64,000 nt of DNA from an uncultured Chloroflexales bacterium (GCA_937902315.1 CALGUG010000010.1:31390-95389); one strand, 5' to 3'. Shown: positions 1 to 8,919, numbered from the stretch's first letter. Notes: generated from the letters alone by a model not told the origin. Made by a program: numbers and translations.

Positions 1-88
1 ACAGCCAGCCTGTCGCGCCGCGCGCGACTCTATACAGCAGTGGAGCGAGGAGTGCAAGCATACAAATAGCTAGGATCGCTATAATCAT
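1..88 (-). CDS. Partial membrane protein (N-terminus only), possibly MrpA-like antiporter subunit
   Basis: Reading the minus strand from the ATG at 88 gives 29 residues that run off the window. They begin with a hydrophobic stretch (MIIAILAICMLALLAPLLYR) followed by VARGATGWL. A GAGG ribosome binding site lies about 8 bases upstream. The Leu/Ala-rich helix followed by a short basic loop is typical of the first helix of large antiporter-like subunits of Mrp Na+/H+ antiporters and NADH dehydrogenase. With only 29 residues that assignment is a guess. The gene is divergent from the sirtuin gene. Confidence 0.5.
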   Translation of the reverse strand, partial: MIIAILAICMLALLAPLLYRVARGATGWL

Positions 89-273
89 AAGGCTACCTCA
101 CCCAAACACAAAGAGGATACTATGGGAAAAACCGCTGGAATTAAGTTCTTCCTGCGCATCATTATCCTACCATAGGTTTTACGCAAACGGTGCAGATCCC
201 AACGCGGATTTTGCGAAAAAGAGCTCTACTATGCGATAATCCTTCAAGGCAGCAAGCTTGTTAAGGATTCTCT

Positions 274-1044
274 ATGTCAAGCACCTCATTAACCATTCCG
301 CGCATATGGCTCGAGACGATTCGCAATGCCCAGCGGATCGTTGTCTTAACCGGAGCCGGAATCTCAGCCGAGAGTGGCATTCCGACCTTTCGCGACCTCG
401 AAACGGGCCTATGGCAAAACGTCGATCACGAACAGGTCGCATCGCTGCGCGGCTTTCAGCAAAATCCGAGTCTAGTTTGGCGCTGGCACGCCGAATTAGC
501 CCAAAAGATCTCGCAGACTCAGCCCAATCCTGCCCATTACGCCCTCGCAGCGCTCGAAGAGCGCGTGCCACAGCTCGATATTCTGACCCAGAACATCGAT
601 GGCTTGCATCAGCGAGCTGGCAGCAAACGTGTGGTCGAGCTGCATGGCTCCTTGGCTCATGTGAAGTGTTCTCAAGATGGCCTGCCTGTCGAGAGCTGGG
701 ATTCTCAGGAGCAGCCGCCGCGCTGCCCGCGTTGTGGGGCTTACCTACGTCACGATGTGGTTTGGTTTGGCGAAATGCTGGCGAGCGATCGGCTCGAATA
801 CGCTTACAATGCGATCGATCAGTGCGATCTTTTGTTTGCGATCGGCACCTCGGGCCAAGTTGAACCGGCCGCCTCCTTCCCCATTCGCGCCTTCGAGCGT
901 GGCGCGCATGTTGTGATCATCAACCTCGATGTCGAAACGAGTGTTAGCCTACAGGTTGCTAAATTCAACGCTCCAGCTGGCAAGTTTCTACCTGCGCTCT
1001 TCAAAGCGGTTTGGCCCGATTTTATGAGTAGTGAGCCTGCCTGA
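274..1044 (+). CDS. cobB: NAD-dependent protein deacylase, sirtuin (Sir2/CobB family)
   Basis: 256 residues, the usual size for bacterial sirtuins. These enzymes remove acyl groups from lysines, consuming NAD+ and releasing nicotinamide and O-acyl-ADP-ribose. The NAD-binding motif GAGISAESGIPTFRD is near residue 27, TQNIDGLHQRAG near 104, and the catalytic His is in ELHGS near 123. Zinc ligands look incomplete: one Cys in VKCSQDG and two in CPRCG, so only three of the usual four cysteines are obvious. The start follows a TAAGGA ribosome binding site. It stands alone, divergent from the partial membrane gene. The family assignment is firm; the acyl preference is unknown. Confidence 0.93.
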   Translation: MSSTSLTIPRIWLETIRNAQRIVVLTGAGISAESGIPTFRDLETGLWQNVDHEQVASLRGFQQNPSLVWRWHAELAQKISQTQPNPAHYALAALEERVPQLDILTQNIDGLHQRAGSKRVVELHGSLAHVKCSQDGLPVESWDSQEQPPRCPRCGAYLRHDVVWFGEMLASDRLEYAYNAIDQCDLLFAIGTSGQVEPAASFPIRAFERGAHVVIINLDVETSVSLQVAKFNAPAGKFLPALFKAVWPDFMSSEPA

Positions 1045-1322
1045 TAGCGCTTCGCTCGCCGACTTTTTCAAGCTCTGGCGGCTGGGTCTCTTCCTTCCAT
1101 TCGGTCCTTAGCGCGTCCGCCTACGGCTACAAAAGGCTCGCCCGTTAAAATACGCTTCTATCTCTCCCCAGCGGAGCGACTGCCTGAAAACCCAACGCTT
1201 CGGGCAGCTTTGCTCTAAACTTCAAACGATAGAAGGAAATCCTTCAATAGCGGAAGGATTCTTACCGCTTTGTTTGCTAGAGTCTGCTTAAAAGATCGAT
1301 CAGATCAATTCAGAGGAGCAGT
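1045..1322. other. Intergenic region with left arm of repeat element 1
   Basis: No gene is seen. It holds the outer part of a repeat arm (TGGCGGCTGGGTCTCT from 1076), the 20-bp core at 1111-1130, and a leader for the next gene ending in a GAGGAG ribosome binding site. Confidence 0.7.
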
Positions 1323-2062
1323 ATGAGCAAAATCAATCTCTTAAAAGAGCTAGCGGCGAGCTATAGCGCCGATCAGACCTTCCGCGTGCTCGAGATTCCG
1401 CGTTATACCTACCTGATGATCGACGGCGAGGGTGATCCCAATACGTCTCAGCAATATGCCGATAGCGTTGCTGCGCTTTATGCCTTGTCGTATGGGCTCA
1501 AGTTTATGAGCAAAAAAGAACTAGATCGTGACTACGTGGTGCCGCCGCTCGAAGGCCTGTGGTGGGCCGAGGACATGAGCAGCTTCCACAGGCGCAACAA
1601 GGCCGAGTGGTGCTGGACAATGATGCAGCTTGTACCCGATTGGATCAGCGGAGATATGTATGCCGAGGTCTATCAGAGCGTGATGCGCAAAAAGCCGCTC
1701 GCTCTGCTTGATCGAGTACGCAAACAGGATTATCAGGAAGGCTTATGTGTGCAGATCCTGCACATCGGTTCTTACGATGATGAAGCAGCGACCCTCGCAC
1801 ACTTATATGACGAATGGCTACCCGCTCATGGTTACAGACTGCGCGGCAAACACCACGAAATCTACCTGAGCGATCCTCGGCGGGTGGCGCCCGAAAAGCT
1901 TAAAACCATTTTGCGCCAGCCGATCGCCCCGGTCGCAGCCGATCTCAAAAGCCAGTGAACCAAATACGAAAGCGGCTTGTTTGCTGACGGCCGATCTTTG
2001 TGTACAGCCCCATACAAGCCCTTTGTGGCGGGCGGGATGTTGGTAGCCGTAGGCGGACGCGC
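1111..2062. repeat. Inverted-repeat element 1, carrying the GyrI-like gene
   Basis: Cores at 1111-1130 (plus) and 2043-2062 (minus) face each other. The arms also match outside the core: TGGCGGCTGGGTCTCT starts at 1076 on the left, and its reverse complement ends at 2097 on the right. Inside each core a short CNCGCCCG stretch follows. The span holds exactly one intact gene (1323-1958). This looks like a cassette with terminal inverted repeats; mobility is inferred, not shown. Confidence 0.7.
1323..1958 (+). CDS. GyrI-like small-molecule-binding domain protein
   Basis: 211 residues resembling stand-alone GyrI-like/AraC effector-binding proteins. Features include an N-terminal YLMIDGEGDPN strand-turn, the segment YALSYGLKFM, a PLEGLWW motif, and a C-terminal half with LCVQILHIGSYDDEAATLAHLYDEWL and HEIYLSDPRR. 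Such proteins bind hydrophobic ligands in a SHS2 fold; some hydrolyse reactive cyclopropanes, others act in stress responses. There is no helix-turn-helix, so it is not itself an AraC-type regulator. A GAGGAG site precedes the ATG. It is the only gene between a pair of inverted 20-bp repeat cores, suggesting acquisition as a cassette. Family confidence is good; ligand unknown. Confidence 0.8.
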   Translation: MSKINLLKELAASYSADQTFRVLEIPRYTYLMIDGEGDPNTSQQYADSVAALYALSYGLKFMSKKELDRDYVVPPLEGLWWAEDMSSFHRRNKAEWCWTMMQLVPDWISGDMYAEVYQSVMRKKPLALLDRVRKQDYQEGLCVQILHIGSYDDEAATLAHLYDEWLPAHGYRLRGKHHEIYLSDPRRVAPEKLKTILRQPIAPVAADLKSQ

Positions 2063-2131
2063 CACAAGCCCTCTTTGGGCCAGAGACCCAGCCGCCAAAG
2101 CGCTGATATGAACGATACAGCATCGATCGTT

Positions 2132-4105
2132 TTAGGCGCGCCCAAACTGGCGTTCGATCTGATGAGGGGTCATCAAAATCATGGTCGGGCGGCCGTGCGG
2201 ACAGGTGCGCGGGCTCTTGCAGGCATCGAGCTGCTTGATCAGCTGGCGCATCTCTTCGAAGCTGAGGGTTTGGCCCGCCCGCACTGAGGTGTGGCAGGAG
2301 AGCGTAATCAAAACCTCTTCGCGCCAGTCTTGAGGCGTCGAGCCGCCCCGCCCGGCCAAGTGGTCGGCGATCTCGAGCAGGGCCGCTTGCAGGTCTTCTT
2401 TGGGCAGCGTTGCCGGAATGGCCCGCACCCGCACCATACCTTCGCCCCAGGGCTCGATCTGCAAACCCCACTCGCTGAGGGTTTCGGCCTCGCGCAGCAG
2501 CAGTTCGGCGCTGGCGGGCGGCAAAGTCACGCTGATCGGCAGCAACAGACCTTGGCTTTCGATGCGGCCCTCGCCGCGCTGGCTCATCAAACGCTCGTAG
2601 GTGATGCGCTCGTGGGCGGCGTGCTGGTCAATCAGGTACATGCCTTCGGGCGCCTCGGCCACAATGTAGGTCAGGCCGACTTGGCCGACGATGCGCAGCG
2701 GCGGCAGCGAAGAGGTCTGCACCACTGTCTCGCTTGGCTCGTCTTCAGGGGAGGGGCCGGGCTGTTCTAGCTCTGGGCTCGTTTGGAAGGGGCCGATTTG
2801 GGGCTGATAGCTCGGCTGGCTGCTCGGAGCACGAAACTCCTCGGGACTGAAGCTTGGACCGCTTTGGCTGGGGAAGAGCCGCTCGGACTGGCCGAAGGAG
2901 CTGCCGTTTGTGAATTCTCGCTCGGGTTGCGGCGCGCTGTTGCCCGCATCCCAACGGCTGCGCTCGCTATCCCAAGCGCTGGCTCCAACGCCCCAGGCGC
3001 TGGCCGAGCGCCCCGAGCTTTGGCCTGCTTGGCGTAATTCGAAGCGGCGCTGCACGCTATCGTTGCTCAGCGGGGTGCTGCTGCCGTCGTCCCAGCCGTG
3101 AATGGCTGCACCCTCGACCAGCGCAGAACGCACCGCGCGGCTGAGCACGCCCAAGACTTGGCCTTGGCGCAGAAACTTCACTTCGCTCTTGGTGGGGTGC
3201 ACGTTGACATCGACCGCGCCCGGGGCCAAGCGCAGATCGATCACCGCCAGCGGAAAGCGCCCTTTCATCAGCATGGTGTGGTAGGCCTCTTCGATCGCAT
3301 AGCTGAGCGGGCCGCGTGCCGCCACAGCTCGGCGGTTGATGAAGATATGCAGATAGCCGCGTGAGCTGCGCGTGATGCCGGGCGGCGATACCAGCCCGTT
3401 GATGCTGATGGCGTTCTCGCCTTCGCCGTATTCGGCTTTGACCGGCAGCAGTTGGCGCGCCACATCGACCCCATAGATATCGACCACCACGCTCTGGAGG
3501 TCGGTGCCGCTGGTTTGCAGCGCCAAGCGCCCGTCGAGCAAAAGGGTGAAGCGCACTTCGGGGTAGGCGAGGGCGTATTGCTGAACGATACTGGTGATCG
3601 CGCTCATTTCGGTCGCTTCCGAGCGCAGAAATTCGCGTCTGACCGGAGTGTTGTAGAACAGATTGCGCACGCTGAACGACGTGCCGACCGAACAGCCGCG
3701 CGGCGCGATATATTGCACTTCGCCGCCTGCGATGCGCAGCTCGGTGCCGACCTCTTCGTCGCGGGTGCGTGTGATACAGACCACTTGCGACACACTGGCG
3801 ATCGAGGGCAGCGCTTCACCGCGAAAGCCCAGCGTGCCGATGTTCCAGAGATCGTCGGCGCTGCGCAGCTTCGAGGTGGCATGGCGCTCAAAGGCGAGCT
3901 CGACCTCGTCGGCGGGAATGCCGCAGCCGTCGTCGACGACTTTGAGCTCTCGGAGACCGCCGCCACGCGCTTCGACGCTGATCCGGCGTGCTCCGGCGTC
4001 GAGCGCATTTTCAAGCAGTTCTTTAATGACCGAGGCTGGCCGTTCGACCACCTCGCCAGCTGCGATCTGAGCCGCAACCGTTGCATCAAGCACCTGAATC
4101 GGCAT
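2132..4105 (-). CDS. mutL: DNA mismatch repair protein MutL (endonuclease type)
   Basis: 657 residues from the ATG at 4105, chosen over an upstream in-frame start because MPIQVLDATV matches family N-termini and GGGGAG precedes it. The N-terminal GHKL ATPase shows ELLENALDAGA, VDDGCGI, ATSKL and GFRGEALPSIASV. A Gln/Ser/Pro-rich linker follows (about residues 345-460). The C-terminal dimerisation domain carries DQHAAHERITYE, which fits the metal-binding endonuclease motif DQHA(X)2E(X)4E, and CPHGRPT. It therefore should nick DNA itself, as in bacteria without MutH. mutS is not in the window. It is convergent with the GyrI-like gene. Confidence 0.97.
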   Translation of the reverse strand: MPIQVLDATVAAQIAAGEVVERPASVIKELLENALDAGARRISVEARGGGLRELKVVDDGCGIPADEVELAFERHATSKLRSADDLWNIGTLGFRGEALPSIASVSQVVCITRTRDEEVGTELRIAGGEVQYIAPRGCSVGTSFSVRNLFYNTPVRREFLRSEATEMSAITSIVQQYALAYPEVRFTLLLDGRLALQTSGTDLQSVVVDIYGVDVARQLLPVKAEYGEGENAISINGLVSPPGITRSSRGYLHIFINRRAVAARGPLSYAIEEAYHTMLMKGRFPLAVIDLRLAPGAVDVNVHPTKSEVKFLRQGQVLGVLSRAVRSALVEGAAIHGWDDGSSTPLSNDSVQRRFELRQAGQSSGRSASAWGVGASAWDSERSRWDAGNSAPQPEREFTNGSSFGQSERLFPSQSGPSFSPEEFRAPSSQPSYQPQIGPFQTSPELEQPGPSPEDEPSETVVQTSSLPPLRIVGQVGLTYIVAEAPEGMYLIDQHAAHERITYERLMSQRGEGRIESQGLLLPISVTLPPASAELLLREAETLSEWGLQIEPWGEGMVRVRAIPATLPKEDLQAALLEIADHLAGRGGSTPQDWREEVLITLSCHTSVRAGQTLSFEEMRQLIKQLDACKSPRTCPHGRPTMILMTPHQIERQFGRA

Positions 4106-4415
4106 GAATCTCCCCTTTGTACGCGCTAGCACAAGTTTGCTGTTCTTTGTATTGTACCAGTTTTAAGACGCCGCGACAAGCAGCCCGCTCGCTTCCAACC
4201 AGCTCTGTCTACGCTTAGGCGGGCTTGCTGGTTAGGCTTCGGCAGCTTGTGCCACCTCAAAACAAGGTGCCGTAGAGATCCTTCTCTACAGCACCGTGAG
4301 TGCTTTATGATCTTGGCGGAAGCAGCTTGTCCTGAAATAGCTTCCCTAGCGCGTCCGCCTTCGGCTACAAACAGCCAGCCCAGCGAAATGGGCTGCTATT
4401 GCTGCGCCGAAGCGA
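4106..4415. repeat. Intergenic region with a solitary repeat arm (core 4349-4368)
   Basis: No gene. It holds a plus-oriented copy of the dispersed core (the CCTTCGGC variant) with a TTGGCGG outer element near 4314. No minus-oriented partner lies between it and the next plus copy at 8371, so it is either a solo arm or a unit whose other end was lost. It sits directly downstream of the PP2C gene stop. Confidence 0.65.
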
Positions 4416-5741
4416 CTAGCTGTCTCCAGCTTCCTGATTTGACCTATTTCTTTCTATTGGATTTGGGATAGGAACCGACGGTAGGCTTGCATCTCCGTCT
4501 GTTGGAAGCTCTGAAGGCTCTGGAGCGATTGCGGTCGCATCTGTTGGAACGCTGCTAGGCGCTGTTGCTGGAGCCGTCGGAATAGCTGCCTCTGTAGGGC
4601 TAGGTGTTGGGCTTGCTGCCTCTGTAGGGCTAGGTGTTGGGCTCGCTGTCTCGGTGGGCGCAGGGCTTGCTGTGGCTGTAGCGGTGGCAGCGAAGGAACC
4701 TAAACCGCCGAAAATGCTGCGCGCTTGCTCGGGCGCGATCAGAAGGTAGCCGACGGCCACCAAAATCAGCAAGACCAATCCAGCCAAGAGCAGCCCTAAA
4801 CGGCTGCCGGGGCGCTCGCCCTCTAGCACAGCGCGGTTGGAAGGAGCCTTGGCGGTGGGGACACTGCTTTGCAGATGGGCGGGCGGCTCGCTCGGACTGG
4901 GGTCGGCCGGGTTGACCGTCTCGATCGCAGGACCTGCAAGATGAGCGCTTAGGTCTGGCTCGGTATCGACCTCTTCTTCGTTAATCGGTTCCAAGCGGCG
5001 AGTCGTGAAGTCGGGGTCAAGCTCGAGCACTTGGGCCAGCGTGACCGTGATGTTATCGACTCCGCCCCGTTCGTTAGAAAGATCGATCAGGCGTTGGGCC
5101 GCTTCATCCAAAGGCAGCTCGTTGATGATCTGCGCGATCTCGTCATCTTCGATCGCGCCGTGCATGCCGTCGGAAGAGAGCAGAATAATATCATCGACAT
5201 TCAGCGGCACCTTGAAGAGATCGACGCGCACATCTTCTTGGTAGCCCAAGGCGCGCGTGATAATGTTGCGCACCATCGAGTTGCGGGCCTGTTCGGGGGT
5301 GAGCAAACCCGCCGCGACCTGTTCAGATACATAGGAGTGGTCGCGTGAGATCTGGTGAATACGGCCTTTATGAATAATGTACGCCCGGCTATCACCAACG
5401 TTGGCGATATAGGCATGGTTTTGAAAGAAGAGTGCTGCTACACCTGTGGTGCCCATGGTGCCACGACCGTGGGCGAAAATGCGTTGATTTGCTGTGGTAA
5501 ATGCGCTACGTAAGGCTTCGGGCCTGTCGTCTCTCGGGTCTTCGTAATAACAGGAGAGGATGTTTTCGACCGCCATGCTGCTAGCCACCTCGCCCGAGGC
5601 GTGGCCGCCCATGCCGTCGCACATCACCATGACATAACCCAACTCTGTTGCCTGACCCTCTAAGCTTTCGGGGCCATAGCTATCTTCGTTAATTTCTCGC
5701 TTTTTGCCAACGTCTGTGCGCGCACTATAGCGCAACTTCAT
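4416..5741 (-). CDS. PP2C-family Ser/Thr protein phosphatase with membrane anchor
   Basis: 441 residues. The N-terminal PP2C domain (about 1-240) has all the metal-binding motifs: DVGKKREINEDSY, VMCDGMGGHASGEVAS, NVGDSRAYI, ISRDHSYV, ILLSSDGMHG and VDNITVTLAQV. A linker leads to one transmembrane helix near 320-340 (LGLLLAGLVLLILVAVGYLL). The outer tail is low-complexity, with repeated ASPTPSPTEA units and Pro/Thr/Ser. The catalytic domain should face the cytoplasm and reverse Hanks-type kinase phosphorylation. A kinase of that type lies at 13.6 kb rather than beside it. AAGGAA precedes the ATG. It is divergent from the Fe-S carrier gene. Confidence 0.92.
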   Translation of the reverse strand: MKLRYSARTDVGKKREINEDSYGPESLEGQATELGYVMVMCDGMGGHASGEVASSMAVENILSCYYEDPRDDRPEALRSAFTTANQRIFAHGRGTMGTTGVAALFFQNHAYIANVGDSRAYIIHKGRIHQISRDHSYVSEQVAAGLLTPEQARNSMVRNIITRALGYQEDVRVDLFKVPLNVDDIILLSSDGMHGAIEDDEIAQIINELPLDEAAQRLIDLSNERGGVDNITVTLAQVLELDPDFTTRRLEPINEEEVDTEPDLSAHLAGPAIETVNPADPSPSEPPAHLQSSVPTAKAPSNRAVLEGERPGSRLGLLLAGLVLLILVAVGYLLIAPEQARSIFGGLGSFAATATATASPAPTETASPTPSPTEAASPTPSPTEAAIPTAPATAPSSVPTDATAIAPEPSELPTDGDASLPSVPIPNPIERNRSNQEAGDS

Positions 5742-5938
5742 TGCTTATTTCCTTACAGGCTGCTGTATTTGAAGAACGAGTATAACATGTTGAAGTATTA
5801 GGCGCAAGAATGTATAGAAAACTTCTATCATTTGTATAGTAGCATTTATACATCACATCTGGTATACTATCAACTATATTCTCGTGATTAACACGTGATA
5901 CCCTTATTCAAATCTCAGTTGTCCCAAGGAGTTTAATA

Positions 5939-6379
5939 ATGGCAACTATTGAGCGGGAACTCAAGACGATTTCGTTTGTGCCGCAGCCATTAGTCAATGT
6001 ACACGAGAGCGCAGCTCAGCGCTTGAGTGCCATGATGCAAGAAAAGCAGCTTGAGAACTATGCACTGCGTGTGTTCGTATCCGGTGGTGGTTGCTCGGGC
6101 CTTCAATATGGCATGACCTTTGATAACGAAGTTCGCGAAGATGATGCCGACTACGTTGTCAACGGCCTGCGCGTGCTGGTCGATCCGGTGAGCGCTCGCT
6201 ATCTGCGCGGTGCTTCGATCGAATACAGCGAAGAGCTGCTGGGCGGCGGCTTCAAGATCGATAACCCCAACGCCATTTCGGCTTGTGGTTGTGGTCACTC
6301 CTTCCGCGCTCGCGAAGACGGCGACGAAGGCGACGAAGAGAGCTACGGCGGCGCTTGTGGCTCCTGCGGCTGTCACTAA
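5939..6379 (+). CDS. erpA: A-type iron-sulfur cluster carrier (IscA/ErpA/HesB family)
   Basis: 146 residues. The A-type fold is complete: GGGCSGLQYGM supplies the first cysteine and SACGCGHSFRA the C-terminal pair. These bind and deliver [Fe-S] clusters to apoproteins. The sequence extends beyond the usual end with an acidic stretch (EDGDEGDEE) and a tail with three more cysteines, CGSCGCH, which is unusual and could bind metal. AAGGAG lies 8 bases before the ATG. The gene symbol is by family; IscA or SufA naming is equally possible. Confidence 0.88.
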   Translation: MATIERELKTISFVPQPLVNVHESAAQRLSAMMQEKQLENYALRVFVSGGGCSGLQYGMTFDNEVREDDADYVVNGLRVLVDPVSARYLRGASIEYSEELLGGGFKIDNPNAISACGCGHSFRAREDGDEGDEESYGGACGSCGCH

Positions 6380-6400
6380 GCCAAAAACTTGCTACAATAG

Positions 6401-6433
6401 AGCGGTCATCCAGTCTCTGGGTGGCCGCTTTTA
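6401..6433 (+). terminator. Rho-independent terminator after the Fe-S carrier gene
   Basis: An 11-bp stem (6401-6411 with 6419-6429, including two G-U pairs) and a 7-base loop are followed by TTTTATT. It separates the carrier gene from the rhodanese gene only 18 bases before the latter's start, so partial read-through is possible. Confidence 0.75.
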
Positions 6434-6450
6434 TTATGAAAGGCTGAGCT

Positions 6451-6774
6451 ATGTTTGAACAAGTGAGCCCTGAAGAGGTCAAGCGACGCCTCGATGCAGG
6501 CGAAGACTTCTTGCTGATCGATGTGCGCGAGGAATCCGAGTACGAGATCGCCCATATCGAGGGCAGCGAACTCAAACCCATGAGCCAGATCCAGCAGTGG
6601 GCCTATGACTTGCCGCGCGATAAGCCGATCGTGATCTTCTGCCACCATGGCGGGCGCAGCGCTCAGGTCACGATGGCCTTGAGCCAGCAGCTCAACTATA
6701 CCAATGTGGCCGATATGCCGGGCGGTATCGACGCTTGGTCGCAGCGCATCGATCCGAATGTGCCGCGTTACTAG
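6451..6774 (+). CDS. Single-domain rhodanese (sulfurtransferase-like)
   Basis: 107 residues making one rhodanese domain. DAGEDFLLIDVREESEYEIAHIEGS is typical of the N-terminal half, and the active-site loop CHHGGRS supplies the catalytic cysteine. The WAYDLPRDKPIVIFC strand and DMPGGIDAWSQRIDP end are canonical. These proteins carry persulfide sulfur; next to an A-type Fe-S carrier a role in sulfur delivery is plausible but only inferred. Confidence 0.9.
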   Translation: MFEQVSPEEVKRRLDAGEDFLLIDVREESEYEIAHIEGSELKPMSQIQQWAYDLPRDKPIVIFCHHGGRSAQVTMALSQQLNYTNVADMPGGIDAWSQRIDPNVPRY

Positions 6775-6795
6775 CTACGTGCAGGGAGATGGGGC

Positions 6796-7167
6796 GTGCC
6801 AGAGCAGAGCCGATCGGGCCAGCCCGATTTAGATGTTGAAGCTGCCTATCGCGAAGGGGTGCGCCTGTTCAATGCGGGCCACTACTGGCATGCTCACGAA
6901 CAGTGGGAGCTCTGTTGGCGTCAAAGCGCTCAAACAGATGCGGAGTTTTATAAAGGTCTGATTCAAGCGGCCGCCGCTCTGGTTCACTGGCAGCGCGGCA
7001 ATCCGCGCGGCCTACACCTCAACTGGGCTAAAGCACGGCCACGCATCGTGGTTTGCGGCCGATCGTATCGCGGGCTGAAACTCGCCGAGTTTCTCGAAGT
7101 GATGGATGCGTTTGTGCTGGCAGATGGTTCCTCGTCTGTGCCCTGCCTTATGTGGGACAAGCTCTGA
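6796..7167 (+). CDS. DUF309 family protein
   Basis: 123 residues with GTG start behind an AGGGAG site. The sequence has the DUF309 signature: YREGVRLFNAGHYWHAHEQWELCWR, then FYKGLIQAAAALVHWQRGNPRGLHLNWAKARPRI. The family is a small all-helical domain of unknown function, widespread in Chloroflexota, Cyanobacteria and Firmicutes. It starts 21 bases after the rhodanese gene, so they are probably co-transcribed. Confidence 0.85.
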   Translation: MPEQSRSGQPDLDVEAAYREGVRLFNAGHYWHAHEQWELCWRQSAQTDAEFYKGLIQAAAALVHWQRGNPRGLHLNWAKARPRIVVCGRSYRGLKLAEFLEVMDAFVLADGSSSVPCLMWDKL

Positions 7168-7231
7168 GGGCCACTGCCAGCTCTCCCCCTGAAACTGCGA
7201 ACCTATTCCCGACCTGACTCTGGGCTTCAAG

Positions 7232-8005
7232 CTATTCATTCCAGAGTTGGCTCAGCGTGGTATTGCGCCCCAAGCGGTTTAGAATGTTGCGCTTGATGTT
7301 ATAGATCTCGGTCACGCTGCTGAATAGGTGGCTGTATTGGGCTGCGATCGCGCGCGGGGCCATACCCAAGACGAACGAGGCATAGACCAAGGTGCGCTCG
7401 CACTCGTCGTTAAGCAATTCGTTAATGATCCTCCAGAACTCCTCGCTAGACACATGCTGTAAAGCTTCCTCATCGGGCGATGTATGCGGAATACGCTCTC
7501 CCACGGCTGCCTCCTCTGGTAACATCTCACTCCACGAATGGGCGCGAACGCTATCGATCACAACGCTGCTGGTGCAGAGTTGCAGGTATTGCAGCAGACT
7601 TGCAAGGGTAGGGAAGGTCTCGAAGCGCTCGGGCGTTACGGCGCGCCAGAACTTCATAAAGGCTCCCGATACAAAGAATTCGCTGCTCTCGCCGCTGCTG
7701 GCGAAGGCGCTGCTGCGCCGAACCCAGCTTTCGACGAGCGGGCTGTAGTGCATGTAGAGCAGCTCCCAAGCTTGTTCGTTGCGCTCGACCAAGGCGCGGC
7801 GGAAGAGCTCGTAGCTATAACGGGTGTCGTGTGACTTACCTTTGTAGAAACGATCGCTCTCGGTCGCACAACGATTCATCAGGGTAACGATGTCGAGAGC
7901 CTCGACGCGAACCTCGCGTTCGCTGTGGCCGCTCTGGTGTGTATGGGCACTGCTGCTGGGCAGATGAGATACGACGGTGGCACTAGTCATTGCTTGCAAA
8001 ATCAT
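7232..8005 (-). CDS. ECF-like RNA polymerase sigma factor (sigma-70 family)
   Basis: 257 residues. After a variable Ser/His-rich N-terminus (about 1-60), a region-2-like segment follows: LVERNEQAWELLYMHYSPLVESWV ... FFVSGAFMKFWRAV. The C-terminal part (VLGMAPRAIAAQYSHLFSSVTEIYNIKRNILNRL) resembles the region-4 helix-turn-helix. The extended N-terminus and divergent region 4 set it apart from classical ECF factors. No anti-sigma gene is adjacent. GAGGAGG precedes the ATG. The upstream DNA holds direct repeats that could be its own target. It would direct RNA polymerase to an unknown regulon. Confidence 0.75.
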   Translation of the reverse strand: MILQAMTSATVVSHLPSSSAHTHQSGHSEREVRVEALDIVTLMNRCATESDRFYKGKSHDTRYSYELFRRALVERNEQAWELLYMHYSPLVESWVRRSSAFASSGESSEFFVSGAFMKFWRAVTPERFETFPTLASLLQYLQLCTSSVVIDSVRAHSWSEMLPEEAAVGERIPHTSPDEEALQHVSSEEFWRIINELLNDECERTLVYASFVLGMAPRAIAAQYSHLFSSVTEIYNIKRNILNRLGRNTTLSQLWNE

Positions 8006-8370
8006 ACGAGCCTCCTCGTTTATCTGAGTGCCCCATACGATCGGAGCACTTGGTTAGCCTCGAACTTGTGAACAGACTATCATGCCGACACTGCGGCAGT
8101 GGTGCGGAGCAACTGCGGTAAAACTGCGGTAAGCGAATATGCCTTCCTGATACGGAATGTCTTCTGACTGCGGAGCTTCTGCGGGGCGCGGGATGGCCGT
8201 TTTTTCCTCTCTAAGGGCTGCTTAGAGGGGGCTTTTGCATGCCCGAATCGGCCCGATTTTTGGCCGTTTTTCTCACTCCTAGCCAATCTGCCCGATCCTT
8301 CTAACGACAAAACTGCGTCTTGTTTTGTCTTCCTTTGACGGAGCGCTCTTTAGCTCTCATTCCTTCCTTG
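8006..8370. promoter_or_regulatory. Upstream region of the sigma-factor gene with short direct repeats
   Basis: No gene. AACTGCGGTAA occurs twice in tandem at about 8111-8132, with related GCGG-containing copies on both sides (near 8090 and 8178). They lie 80-170 bases upstream of the sigma-factor start on the minus strand. Their placement suggests an operator or promoter array; this is inference. Confidence 0.35.
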
Positions 8371-8772
8371 GCGCGTCCGCCTACGGCTACCAGCATCTCT
8401 CCCCGCCATGCTGTACATTAGCCACAAATCAACATACGGTCAGCGTTATCTGCCCTCACCCCCCGGCCCCCTCTCCCGCACTGCGGGCGAGGGGGTGAAT
8501 GCACCCCGTTCTGTGCTCTCAAGGATACTCCCGCGATGCTATGCGAACGATCGCCTGTTGCTGCCGACACGACTTTTGGCTAATGCATAGCCCCGCCATG
8601 TGGGCGGCTCGCCTGCGGCAGCGCCCAGCTCGGTCGCTCCTCGCTGTTCATCGGCCTGCATTGTGTTCGATGCTGTTCGCTGCCCGCGCTTGGCAGCTCG
8701 CTGTATGCGCAGCGATATATTCGATAGCACGGATGGGAGGGCAGGAGCTTGAGTAGCCGGAGGCGGACGCGC
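8371..8772. repeat. Inverted-repeat element 2 (non-coding)
   Basis: Cores at 8371-8390 (plus) and 8753-8772 (minus, CTCCGGC variant) face each other, 402 bp core to core. Outer flanks share TCCTTCC(ATTCGG). The interior holds one copy of a roughly 180-bp repeat (8412-8590) and no convincing gene. Confidence 0.7.
8412..8590 (+). repeat. 180-bp internal repeat B, copy 1
   Basis: Nearly identical along its whole length to 21024-21200 and related, inverted and interrupted, to 37112-37297. It includes a CCCGCACTGCGGGCGAGGGG hairpin around 8475. Confidence 0.8.
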
Positions 8773-8919
8773 TTGAGCCCGAATGGAAGGAGAGGGACTT
8801 CGTCGCCATAGTAAGAAAGCGATCGAGTGGATTTAGCCGAGTGCTGTGGATGTTGGCAGATGCGCCAGCTTTGTTATAATCGCACGACAGCAAGATCTCT
8901 TCGAAGATAAGGAGCAACG
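8773..8919. other. Short upstream region of the SDR gene
   Basis: No gene. It holds the outer flank of element 2 and the SDR leader, which ends in an AAGGAGCAAC ribosome binding site. Confidence 0.5.

Noticed and set aside
3452..4129. 225-codon frame antisense to mutL
   Set aside because: It overlaps the conserved MutL ATPase domain and shows no protein-family features.
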